From NCBI GenBank assembly GCA_003427395.1, contig BFEA01000164.1, positions 1,791,473 through 1,846,569 of the forward strand: a stretch of DNA of 55,097 nt, in the 5' to 3' direction. Source of the DNA: Chara braunii. Its lineage: Eukaryota; Streptophyta; Charophyceae; Charales; Characeae. The notes below the pieces were generated by a model that did no database searches, was not told where the DNA came from, and saw only the letters and a list, made by a program, of their open reading frames with translations. Shown piece after piece: positions 29,679 to 40,032 of the stretch (within the stretch, counting starts at the first letter, position 1; the number at the start of each line of letters is the position of its first letter). Position numbers and translations under genes: made by a program.

Positions 29679-30289
29679 ATCAGGATAGAGTGGCTATACA
29701 TGACCCTCATCATATACCGTTGTACAATAGCGACGACATTTGTCCAACCTTGAGGTGCTGAACACATATGAATCAATCCCCTAGGCGTATGCATTGCCGT
29801 TATTGGTCTGCCCGTTGTATACAAGGGGAATCGATCGTAACCTGAATACAAATCAATCAATGTTATGATGGACCTACCTGCACATGATTCTAACAGTAGG
29901 TCTTCATGTGGAAGTCCACCTGCATCTCGAACCGTCACTGCATTTAACCTTTGCAGGTCTTGGACCCATTTGAGGACGTCGTTTGGTTTAATAAAACAGA
30001 ACCAAGGAGATGTATAAGGCCCATAAGAATAATCCGGTACTTTTGTCTGAATTTTCCCATCCAGATACTCTAACACTTTTCGGTAATCATCTGGATTCGG
30101 ATACCGTGGACCTCTTACGTTCCATGGCTCATGTGGTACTGTATGTATCCTGATCATTGGAATCATCTCAACATCCAACCTTCCTCGTTCTTTATCGTCA
30201 AAGGCATATGCCAGATGTATGTCCTTTAAAGTACTAACGAGGAAGTCAGTCTCTGCCTTAGTAAGAAATCCATCATCTCCAATGATCAT
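29675..30289 (-). pseudogene. pol (RT): Element 4 RT N-terminal part
   Basis: Minus-strand frame of 204 codons: YPNPDDYRKVLEYLDGKI, SYGPYTSPWFCFIKPND (the SPYxSPxFxVKK-type block), WVQDLQRLNAVTVRDAG, ITLIDLYSGYDRFPL (the motif with the first catalytic Asp), TAMHTPRGLIHM, APQGWTNVVAIVQRYM. It ends in a stop created by a one-base shift directly before the YIDD block. Confidence 0.85.
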
Positions 30290-30539
30290 TTCCTGGTTTT
30301 ATCTTCCGTTAATCGACACGGCCCCTCTTGTGCCTTTATCTTCATTGTCTTGATCCACTCTCTCTCCTCTTTGTAATAAACTTATTGATCCTGAGTGATC
30401 AAGACAGGCACGGGTTGCGCTTTTACTCCTACTTTCTTATGTTTGCGCTTCGATCTCGTGACCAGCTTCCGTCCTCTAAAAAAGGACCCTGCTTAGATGC
30501 AGGCGTAACCAGCGTGCTTGCTTCTTGGGGTGCGTCCAG

Positions 30540-31274
30540 TCAATACGTTAAAGTCATATTCCCCGCACCTCTTACAACAGATATCACATCAGCTAATGCC
30601 TGAACCAATCCCGGATCAACTGAGGATTTTGTCGAAAGAAAATCTATCGCTTGCGATATATTGGGTAAGGCAATAGAAAATTCCCTTGGCTCCTCATAAC
30701 CATCAAACGACTCTTTCTCCCTCCTTGGCCTTTCAGATTCCGAGAAAGAGTAGGATCCTCGATTAAGCCGATTCCTGGAATTTTTTGGCCCTGTGTTTTC
30801 ACATTTCCTCACTTCATAATATCCACATACAGGGTCACACAGGGCAACAAACATTGAGCCATCATGTTTGTTGATGATAATGCTCCCTGTTCGGCACAAA
30901 AAAGATCTTCCCAACAATACCTCATGCTCAACTTTGGGTAAAACATAAAAGTTGCTTCGAGCTTTTACCTTCCCGACCGTGACTGTAACATCACTGGCAG
31001 TGCTGCAGAAGGGAGTTGATCCGCTTGCTCCTACTAGAAATCCAGTGTCGGATCGATTGATCCGGATCCCTGCCTCAATTGCTTCTCTTTCTCGTAAAAT
31101 ATTCATCTTTGCACCATCATCAACAAGAGCAGAGAACTCACCTTGTCCAACGTGTACTTTTAGAAGCCCAATGGCAACATATCGCCAATCCATTTTTGTT
31201 GGTGCAGGTGCCCAATTGGCTTCTGGAGGAATAATATCTCCAATCTTGACAGTCATTACCTTCCTCCTCGTCAA
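30540..31274 (-). CDS. pro: Element 4 aspartic protease region
   Basis: 244 codons on the minus strand. The protease core is VGQGEFSALVDDGAKMNIL, with DDGA in place of the usual DSGA/DTGA, followed by ASDVTVTVGKV and HEVLLGRSFLCRTG (the second conserved block, LGRSFL for LGMDWL). The C-terminal part is charged and of unknown role. The motif set is typical of gypsy elements that differ from plant chromoviruses. The frame ends 250 bases before RT. Confidence 0.75.
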   Translation of the reverse strand: MTRRKVMTVKIGDIIPPEANWAPAPTKMDWRYVAIGLLKVHVGQGEFSALVDDGAKMNILREREAIEAGIRINRSDTGFLVGASGSTPFCSTASDVTVTVGKVKARSNFYVLPKVEHEVLLGRSFLCRTGSIIINKHDGSMFVALCDPVCGYYEVRKCENTGPKNSRNRLNRGSYSFSESERPRREKESFDGYEEPREFSIALPNISQAIDFLSTKSSVDPGLVQALADVISVVRGAGNMTLTY

Positions 31275-31293
31275 TCGCTGCTTGAGCTCTTTG

Positions 31294-31761
31294 CTAAGTC
31301 ATGCTGACTCTCCAAAATACGATCAACAATTTATTCAATGTCAATCCCTTTTTCAATAGGGATCGTATAGACGTTCGTCGAGGTTCCTCCTCCTCGACTA
31401 CTTTCTCTTTCTCAGTATCATGCTCAGAAGCACGTTGTTTCGCCTGCCGTTCATCTTCAGCATGCAATCTCTCGTCCTCTTTCTCTGAGTCGCTTTCCTC
31501 TTCATCTAGGATAAGGACTTCCTCGACTGGTTCCTTGGATCCTCCCTCTGCTGCTTTCTTCTTACTTAGTGCCCTCCGGGTTCTTCGTGCCTGAGGTAGT
31601 GTTGCCGGAGCCATTCGTTTGAAAACTGGTCGTGACATCAAAGTAGCAGCCATGGGTCTTGGACCATGTGAAGACTCTAGTGCCACAGAAGGAGTATTGT
31701 CTGGCCTATCCCATCCACCGAATAGATATACATTAGGAAGGCCTGGCCATTCCTCATCCAT
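31294..31761 (-). CDS. Element 4 acidic linker between gag and protease
   Basis: 155 codons on the minus strand, lacking a recognised domain. It contains PNVYLFGGWDRPDNTP at the N-terminus and a strongly charged stretch (EEVLILDEEESDSEKEDE). It sits between the zinc knuckle of gag and the protease and is probably part of Gag or Gag-Pol rather than a separate gene. Confidence 0.55.
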   Translation of the reverse strand: MDEEWPGLPNVYLFGGWDRPDNTPSVALESSHGPRPMAATLMSRPVFKRMAPATLPQARRTRRALSKKKAAEGGSKEPVEEVLILDEEESDSEKEDERLHAEDERQAKQRASEHDTEKEKVVEEEEPRRTSIRSLLKKGLTLNKLLIVFWRVSMT

Positions 31762-31962
31762 GTCGAGGCATAGTTGGACAATCGAGTCTCGGCATTATCT
31801 CATTTTCTCCGTAACTTTTTTTGTTTTCTGAATAAGTGCCTCTCCTCGTTCTGTCAACTCTCCCAATTCTATTTCTTGATCATCAATCTGCAAAGATTGA
31901 AATGCCTTTTCTAATTGAAAAGACTCTTCCTCTTCAGGTGAGGCCAACCTGAAAGTAGTCGG

Positions 31963-33150
31963 TTAGCTGCGTCCCATTCGTCTGAAGGCCTCCTTCCTGA
32001 TACCTCCCTCGATGTTGGGGTCGATAAAATTGCCTTTGAAATCGAAGACCTCACCGCGAATAGTAGTAAATACGATCCCGTCAGCCTCATCCTTGGCGAG
32101 GATCTGACAAAATCGCATAATGTGTCCCTTTTGATCACAGTATTTACATATGAAGTCTTTCGCCCAATTTCCTCGTCCCCCAGAATTTCCTCGGCCTCGT
32201 GCACGACCTCCTTCAGGCTGTTGCTGACTCGGTCTGGGTTGGGATTGCTCTGGTTGTTCTTGGCTATTTTGGCCATTTCCACCATTGCCCCTATTCTTTC
32301 CCTGTTTCTTGGAAGTCCCCTGACCTCCTCGAATCTGATTTAAGGCTTTTCTTTCAGCTTTCGTCAATTTTTTCGGAGGTTCTTCCTCTTCGCTTTCACT
32401 TTCGCTACTGCTTTCAAGAGAAACCTCTTTCCCAATGCTCTTATTTCCTTTTGCCTTAACCATCATTAATTCCAGCTTCAAACGTTCTCCACGCATATCA
32501 GACATCGTTTCCTTTATTTCTGACAGGGTTTTGAAGACTTCACGATCCTTATCCTTACCCACATCCTCCTTTTCCCGGTCCTCCTTCCGTTGCTTCAATA
32601 GATAAAACATTTGATCAAAACTCCCTGCCAAAATATTAGTCTTTATTTTTGACCAATCATATTTCCCCTACATATCCTTCATCAATTCTCTTTGCTCAAC
32701 CTCTGAGAAATTGTCTAGAAAGATAAGGCATTTGTCCTTATCTGGCAAATCTGGTATCAATCAGACAACCCTTTCGAATTCCGTTAGGAATTGCCTGGTT
32801 GATCCAAATTTTCGTCGGACAATTTTTCGGAGATCAGCTTAATCCAACAGTTGATCTCCCAACTGATATTTATCCAACTACTTTTCTTTAAGTTCAGCCC
32901 AGTCCTTTGACGCAGTCACCAAGGCCATCAACTCCTCCTTATATTCTACCTTGCAATATCTTTTCACCTTCTGTAACATATCTGCTTTTGTCCATTCCCG
33001 ACAACTGACTAATTGCTCAAACTTCTCAATCTAACCAGATGCGTTGTTGCCGTCAAACAAAGGTACTTCCACTTTTGGAAGTTGATCCCGTTGCGTGTTC
33101 GATTCTTGAATCGCTTTGGCCAATTTTCTCTGATGGAATTTCTCCTTTCA
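31963..33150 (-). pseudogene. gag: Element 4 gag, degraded
   Basis: The last open part (32631-31963, 222 codons) ends with a zinc knuckle CKYCDQKGHIMRFC (CX2CX4HX4C) after a Gly/Gln/Pro-rich tract. Upstream, the same kind of sequence continues to about 33150 (EVPLFDGNNASG, DMLQKVKRYCKVEYKEELMA, QLVSCREWTKAD), interrupted by about five stops (TAG, TAG, TAA, TGA, TAG). PLFDGNN followed by a capsid-like helical region is typical of gypsy gag. After the knuckle a conserved tail (GEVFDFKGNFIDPNIEGG) precedes the stop. Confidence 0.8.
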
Positions 33151-33358
33151 TCGCCATGTCCGTCAGACGTTTTGAGTGACACAAAGAAAATAACATCACA
33201 CATCCATATTTTAATCAATTTTCCCTTGTTTTTTTAACTCTGTGAAATTTTACCGGCCTTTCATCTGGAAAAAAAAAAGAAAAAAACCATGGTTGTAATT
33301 TTCTTAATATTTTCTTACTCGGGTGTCGTTCCGCCAGGGACAACGGTAGTTTGTCGTT

Positions 33359-33377
33359 ATCCCTGGCAACTGCGCCA
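33359..33377 (-). other. Primer-binding site of element 4 (Asp tRNA type)
   Basis: Read on the minus strand two bases after the right LTR: TGGCGCAGTTGCCAGGGAT. The widespread plant gypsy site complementary to Asp tRNA is TGGCGCCGTTGCCGGGGAT, two differences in 19. It fixes the right repeat as the 5' LTR and the element orientation as minus. Confidence 0.85.
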
Positions 33378-34516
33378 CCTGTCAAGCGCATCGGCCCCCG
33401 CGCGAGCAAGGGCCCTCCCGGCTATGTCACGCAGGAGTTACACAATAAAACAAAACACGGAGACAACTTGGAGATGACATGAAATAGTTTTTGCGAGCCG
33501 CCAAGGCGGTGCACGGTTGCGTCGTCCCTTCGCCGTTCTAGCCGGGTGCGCCAGCTGTACATCCCGTGGTCCCCTACGACAGGACAGGTTCCCACGGGGC
33601 AGAAACTTGCTTCCCTAAAGGGCTGTCACCACCCTTAGGGGTGTATCCCTACCGGCTACTGACCCACATGCGAAAGCTTTTACATGCAGTTGCAGAGGTG
33701 GGTCAGCCGAGGGCGTTTGCTCGCACGCTATAGTATAGGTATATGAGATTTAAACGCCTGTTGAACCCGAACGCCGTCCGTCACTGAGGGCGCTGATCTC
33801 CTAAGGATGAAACGTACGTCGGTCGACTAGAGCGGTTTCAGTGAAGTATAGAAACCAACAACGACTTGACCCTAGTCCCTTGCACACAATTTCCCCATAC
33901 AAAAATATATATATGTATATAATTTATTTAGACGAAATCGCCAAGAATAATACACATGAAGTCACTATTTTAAATCAACCAGTTCAACAATTATGGTACC
34001 AATTCTTTAATAGGTTTGGTCTGATGAAAAAGGATCATGCTATCGTGCTTTCCTACTCGTCGTCGATATGGTCGACACATAATTTTCCTTTTTTAAGCCT
34101 TTTAAGCTAAAGTCAGACTTTTTCCAAGTTTGAATTTAGGACAACATCGTGCCTACAAAAGCTTGTCATGGTTAGCTTCTTCAAGTAAATACCACTGCTA
34201 CCATGCAGATCAACAAGTGATCTGATTCCAGGTCAAAGTTTGAAGTCTCGGTTCGACCCCACCTCCGCTATCGTTTCCTTCTTGCTTCTGACATGTGTCT
34301 TTATGCATGTGGTTACCCTTCAATGCATTAACATGATAATGCCATCATCAGGGTAATCCAGATACTATCCATCTGGCAGTCCTATCTACATAATGTGTTT
34401 TTGTTTTGTTTTTTTATGATTACCTCGTGAAGTCATGAGTCATATGACTTCCTCAACATGACAAGTCAATGCGTAAGCGTTATCTGAAATCCAAGTTGGA
34501 TATCAGAAGACGGTGT

Positions 34517-35602
34517 CTATCCCAAGTAGATATGTCGTCCTCCGCGCGCCTGAGCCGCCAATGACTCCAGTCGTGCAAGCTCGCTGTCATCGAATGTTAG
34601 GGTAGCCCTCCGTCCACCTCGCATGACTCTTATAATTTGAGTGTCATAAAAAGGTGCCATCTGTGAAGCTAACCTCCAAACTACGACTCGCAGAGACCGA
34701 CTAAGTCCAAATAAATGTCGGGTCTCTGTGTCCTGGATCCGTACGACGTCGAAGCGTCTGTCGGACGAGGTAATCTTGATACTCACAATGACTCGGGAGA
34801 GACATTGGAGATTTACTTGCACGATGAATATACAATGTGTATTCATACAACTCCTCGGGAGTTCGAGCCGTGTTTGCCCGAAAATCCGCGTGAGTGTTAG
34901 GGAAAAATCCCTCTCCATTTCAGAGTAGGCCGATGAAGCCGATCCACTCCGTCGGAGAACCATCTCGAACTCGTAAAAGTTGCTCTGCTCGTCTGATGAG
35001 ATCGTCCTCAAGCGTATCGCGAACCAGCAGGTACCTCGGGATGGTCATGTCTCGTCGAGCTCCAGGCATCTGCGTGTCAGAACAAAACTTCATCAGTTGA
35101 GTAATCGTTCTATGAGTTCGTCCTCCTTATCTTGCCATATATTCTGAGAATGGTTGAACTCGTAGAATGATGAACCTATTCGCCCGTACTCGTCTTGTGT
35201 GATATATGTCAAAGAGAGGGCCCTGTTGTTCGTTTAACCAAAGTACGGTACAAACGAAAGTCAGCCTTATCTCAGGAATTTCGTCCATTCCAGGGTTTAT
35301 CTCATATGGTTGCATCACCACTAAGTTCATGTTGACGAAGTCGCGATCGGCAGTGGTGGCGCGAACTCGTAGTGAAGGATGTCCAGTCCGGTTCTTGATC
35401 TGAAAATGAGTCGTCTAGGAGGGTTCTGCGCACTGCCATCCGAAAACCGTGGAACATCCTCCTCATAATATAATTCATCCGGATTGAAGACGGTTCGCCC
35501 TACTCTCTCTAATCTTTCTCCGTCACGTCTTGAGGACTCGGCCCATTCTGCCGCTACGTCACGATTGCGGAAAAGGTAACAAACCATCGCCCCTGATGCC
35601 AT
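34517..35602 (-). pseudogene. Unrecognised LTR-encoded ORF, right LTR copy
   Basis: Sense to the element, about 360 codons if the frames are taken together. Start ATG 35602 (MASGAMVCYLF), then DVAAEWAESSRR, VGRTVFNPDELYYEEDVPRF and RTGLDILHYEFAPPLP. A one-base shift near 35345 leads to MNLVVMQPYEINPGMDE, IRLTFVCTVLWLNEQQGPLF and VRANRFIILRVQPFSEY. After two further shifts it ends with DTETRHLFGLSRSLRVVVWR, FYDTQIIRVMRGGRRATLTF and LARLESLAAQARGGRHIYLG at 34517. There is no signal peptide, and no membrane segment is obvious. Codon-level similarity to the left copy, with mostly conservative changes, suggests it was once coding. Confidence 0.6.
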
Positions 35603-36917
35603 CTGAAAAGAAAAACGACAGTAATGTTAAAATCTCTGCTACTGATTATTATTCACACATTATTCTTCCCACTGGTTCGTGCTTCTTCTGGCACGACCAT
35701 CCGCGATAAGAGTGCCTAACTGCACTCTGCTTAAACTAGTATAACATGAACTGGGCTGCTTTTGGCACCAGTTCCCCATGCGTCAGTGACTCTTACCATG
35801 GCCACCAAAAGGGTATACTACAACAACTCTTCCTTATGCGAGGAGCTAAGAACTCAAGAGGCATTTCCGTGAATATACACCTATCTTTCCCCTAGGAGGT
35901 GGTCTGGGATGCCCCTCGTCCTTGCCCGAGAGAACCTCGGATCTCAGAAGTCGGGCTGGCTCCACCACAACAACATGGTACCCCCCCCGCAGAGCGGTCC
36001 ACTCTGAGTCGATAACAGGGTCGGCCCCTAAGGCAACGAACCCCTACCTCAGATGCCTCCTAGAAAAAGGAAGCCTCCTAGAAAAAGGAAAGGAATCTAT
36101 CACGGTGAGCAAAACGACCTCTTGGCGGCTGGCGTCAAGAACAACTTAGACGAAGAATGATCACAGAAGGAAAAGACATTCAGACGTACGGGCACAGACG
36201 GAGAGGGTCATTCGGGAAAGAACCGGTGACCTTGGGAAAAATCTATGTCCATTCAGACTTTTCTTCTTAGTGATCGCTTTATTTTTTTTTCGTCATCTTC
36301 TTTCTTTTTTCAGACACGTACATACAAGTATGAAGACGTGAGAACAACCAAACATTAACCATCTCAAGGTCGACAGACTTCCATTTCAATAAGCCATACC
36401 TGCAGTCGGATCAGACGACAAGTTCAACAAAAGAAACTGTGCAAACCCAAACTCAGGTCAGACTCACATTCACACGCGCCAACACACGTTTCCTCTACCT
36501 TTCAGTGAACATCCAAAGAACAGGGTTGAGCAAAGTGTGGGTTCACTCAGGCGTGGAAGGGTCTGAGTCAAACTGACTGTTCACTGACCTTGAGTGAAGT
36601 TGTACGACACACTCAAGAAGACCGTATAGAATTACGCCCCTTTTGACGTGAAGGTAGTCGTCCCCAGTCGTCAGCAAAGTGATCTACACCACTCTCTTGC
36701 TGCGGCCACCTGCCACAGCACCCTCTCACTTACTTTTCAGTAAGGGTTGCTGCCAATTGCTTTCGCCGTCACCACGTTACTGTGCCGTCAAGTCCACGCT
36801 ACCGCAAAATACACCACTCTAGCGGCACCTTCACTGCGCCAATGCCCAGTTGTTGCTCAACACAAAAATACCGTTGACACTGCCGTAAATCTTGTGCCGT
36901 GGTTGTGAAAAAATTCG

Positions 36918-37302
36918 GCAGCGCTTCCGCACTACTGTCGTTAAACTCAGTGTTGCTGCCGCAAAAATTCGGCAGTGCCTCCGCACCACCACCATCAAAC
37001 TTAATGTCGTTGCCGCAGAAATTCGACAGCGCTTCCGCACCACCACCGTCAAACTTGCGTCGCCACCGCAGAAATTCGGCAGCACTTTCGTATCACCGCC
37101 GTAAAACCCTGTGTCGCCGCCGCAAAATTTCGGTAGCACTTTCGTACCACCGCCGTAAAAACCTGCGTCGCCGCCGCAGAAATTCGGTAGCACTTTCGTA
37201 CCACCGCCGTAAAACCTGCATCACCGCCGCAAAAGTTCGGTAGCATTTCCGTACCACCACTGTAAAACCTGCATAGCCGCCGCCCTGCCGATGTAAAATT
37301 TT
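36918..37302 (-). repeat. 54-bp tandem array, seven units (right LTR)
   Basis: Seven units of 53-54 bp with the last one extended; the two extra units relative to the left LTR account for about 107 of the 168 bp length difference between the LTRs. Confidence 0.85.
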
Positions 37303-38470
37303 GGCAGCACTTACCCACCGTAGTGGAAAAATGGAAGGCCAAAATTAGTAAAATTTGGGTTCCAGTCCCAAATTCCACTTTGCCGCACTGCCGTAGCCTT
37401 GCAGCGTCCCTGGGTCCGTCTCGTGGGACCAGCACCAGCCAGAGGGGAGGGGAAAAGAGTGCTCCCTGCCTTGGCTATGGCTGCCCAACTCCTCTCCTCG
37501 CGCTCCTCTGCAAGTCTCCAGCCTCCCCCTTGAAGTCCTCAGGCAGCACCTCAGCTCCTCAGCAGCACTCAAGTGTGCACGTCACACAATTGACAGCACG
37601 AGTGCTTCTGTGTGGCAGCTGGGGACAGCTGCCTGTTTTATAGTGGCTAAGGAGGGTTGGACGTCACTCCAGACCCCAGGCAAAATCGACGGCTCACATT
37701 TAGCCCTTGATCTGGCCAAGATCCAAGGCTGACTGTGGCCGCGCCACAACCACAGCCTTAGTGTGGGGCAGTTTCTTTACCTGCCCTATTTTATTTTTTC
37801 TTTTCTTTTTCCCAGCTATCTCGGAATCTCACGAGATAGCTGGGCTCCTGCCATTTCCAAATCTGTTTTTCTTTTATTTTTCTGATAAGGGGTTGGAAAG
37901 ATACAACCCCTTTCAGTTTGATGTATCTGGACCCTTTTTCTAGGGCGGATACATCGGGGAAAAGGTTGTACTTAGCCTTTTCCTTAGTGGCCCTTCAATT
38001 TCCAGGCTCCCTTAAAAAACGGGAGCCTGACAGTTACCTCTGGCAGCTTGTACCAGAGGTAACACCTCGTGAGGACAAGTGTCCTCACAAAAAAAACAAA
38101 GAAAAAAAAGAAGAAATGAAAGAAAATCTCAAACCCCTTCAACTGCAATGCTCCTGGCCGCGATTTGAGACAGGAGCATGCAGTTGTTTGTCAACTGCCT
38201 GTTTCCTTCCCTCTGCTGCCCTCCCCTGAAAACGGGGAGTACGGTTGTCAGGTTGGGAGGAGCAGGTCCTCCTCCTCCCGACCACCCCGTTTCTCTCTCT
38301 CTCCCCCTCTTCTTCTTCTTTCCACGCGCACGATATGGGCCGCGAGATCCAGGATTCCGCGACCTTAAATATTCGTGCTTGTCTCAGTGAGGAACTGCTC
38401 CTGCTCCCATACAGCCTAAAAAGGCTGTTCTTTTGCATTCTTGTCCCCACAAGGCAGTTGCCTCGGTTTT

Positions 38471-38502
<32 letters not shown>

Positions 38503-39296
38503 ATTTTACAGTTTTTGTTTTCAGCCCCCCCCGCTTTCCCTGTTTTGTCGAGCGNCCACAGCTCACGAACGGGGAGGTGGGGAGAAAACAATAACAACAA
38601 CAGAAACAAAGACTTACCTGGAATAATGCACCTCGCCGCTCTATAAAGGTAGATTCATTCGATTTTGCTCATTTTGCAGTTAGATCCACGATGAGGGGTC
38701 AAGCTTAGGTAGGTAGGTAGATAGGTAGGTAGGTAGGTGGCTGCCCCTCTTCCTTCTCTCTCTCTCTCTCTCTGTGCCTGTACTTAGACGCTATAGGCGT
38801 CAGGTCTAGGCATGGAGATAGACTGTCGGGGTTGTAACCTCTGACGAGTTGGTGGAACTCCAACGAAACAGTCTTTGCCCGTTCATTTTCGACGAACGGG
38901 CGTTTCTAGTCTCCTCGTAAAGAAGAGAAAGAAAAACAAAAGAATCTAAAAAAATCTAAAGAGAAAATCTAAGAGAAAATCTAAAATAAAAAAAATCTAA
39001 GAACAGTAAAACGAAAAACAAAAACAAACTTCTAAAAAAAAAACGGCCGCCCGTTTTCAACGGGCGCCTACTGCAGTCTTTGGGGACACTAAGTCCCTTA
39101 TTACCTATTTGCGCGCCACTTGGCGTTGCCTGCATTCCGTTTATTTTTTTCTTTTGCTAATAATAAAATTGTTGGCTTATGCCAATGGTTACTCGTTATG
39201 TGCCCTCAGGCACATCTTCAGGGTGCCATGTGGCGTTGTTTACTTTTTCTTTATTTTATTTTTTCTTTATTTATTTATTTTTATTATAGTTTTTAC

Positions 39297-39400
39297 TTTA
39301 CTTGACTTATACGTGTCATCCGTGCGCCGGGGCCATGCTAATCTCTGCGCGGCTGTTCCCAGCCACTCGATCTTATCGATCACACGGCCAGAAACGACCG
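39297..39400 (-). ncRNA. U6-like: U6 snRNA-derived sequence in right LTR
   Basis: Counterpart of 25129-25230. The 33-base U6 core (39312-39344) differs from the left copy at two positions (CGTGCGCCGGGG against CTTGCGCAGGGG on the plus strand), and the flank reads TTGACTTATA instead of TCGATTTATA. An A-rich stretch on the minus strand follows on the U6 3' side. A tRNA-like A-box (39512-39501) and B-box (39467-39456) lie upstream on the minus strand. Confidence 0.7.
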
Positions 39401-40032
39401 CGTCAGAGAAATTGGGCTGCTCCAAAAAGGAGCTATGCCCAGAGGTGCGGTTCCTCCGATTCGATCCCCGTATCTGTCGGGTGACAGTCCTGTACCGTGA
39501 CCTACTGGGCTAGCTTCTATCACGATAGTGATAGGAGCGACTCTTCTATAAGAAGAGTTGCCCAGTCTCTATTCCCCCTGTCGGGGCTTTGCAGGTCGTG
39601 CCTGCCTATGCCTCGTATGCCCACCCTGCTTGTGGCCTAGTAGGCCCCCGCCTGTTTCTGGTCTAGCAGGCCTTGCCGGCTGGTGGCCTAGCAGGCTCTG
39701 CCTGCCTGCCGCTTCCCCGTGGATGGCTGCCTAGCCACAGCTCCGGGGCCACCCTGGCTCGAGATCAACCCGGCGGCCCAAAAACAAAACCTTGCTATTC
39801 CTCTCGCGCTGTGACCCCATACCCGGCGCATCCCTCTTTTTAGCCCGCTTAGCTTTAGTCTTTCCACAACCGCTCATCCCTGCGGTCTTACCAAAACCGA
39901 GAACGAGTTGGAACTTTCCAATAGCATGTCTATTTCATCAGACCAAATTCCACAAACTTACATCAAAATTCGGACTTCGTCTGACATCGAAAATACAGGG
40001 CAGATACCCTTGTCAGAGTTTGTGCCCCGACA

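Larger units (their letters stand above)
19407..40032 (-). mobile_element. Element 4: Ty3/gypsy retrotransposon with giant (about 6.5 kb) LTRs, nested in element 3 gag
   Basis: Direct repeats 19407-25891 and 33380-40032, both TGTC to GACA, flank a 7.5-kb interior whose genes all lie on the minus strand: gag, linker, protease, RT, RNase H, integrase. A tRNA-Asp-type primer-binding site sits two bases inside the right (5') LTR. Flanking bases GCAG (left) and GCGG (right) look like a 4-bp target duplication with one change. Total 20.6 kb, of which about 13.1 kb is LTR. Every coding domain is damaged. Confidence 0.9.
33380..40032 (-). repeat. Right (5') giant LTR of element 4, 6653 bp
   Basis: Direct-repeat partner of 19407-25891, with the same TGTC and GACA ends. 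Differences include an extra block near 34890-34955, seven 54-bp units, shorter CT and T runs, and an N at 38555. Very large for an LTR; most plant LTRs are a few hundred bases to about 5 kb. Confidence 0.92.

Noticed and set aside
33841-34110. Plus-strand ORF near the AT-rich region of the right LTR
   Set aside because: Disrupted in the left LTR copy and antisense to the element; probably fortuitous.
36918-37302. CRISPR-like array
   Set aside because: Units are contiguous and degenerate with no constant repeat plus unique spacers, and the context is eukaryotic retrotransposon.
19407-40032. Flanking 6.5-kb repeats as a segmental duplication rather than LTRs
   Set aside because: TG...CA ends, an adjacent Asp-type primer-binding site, internal pol genes in matching orientation and near-matching target duplication all fit LTRs.
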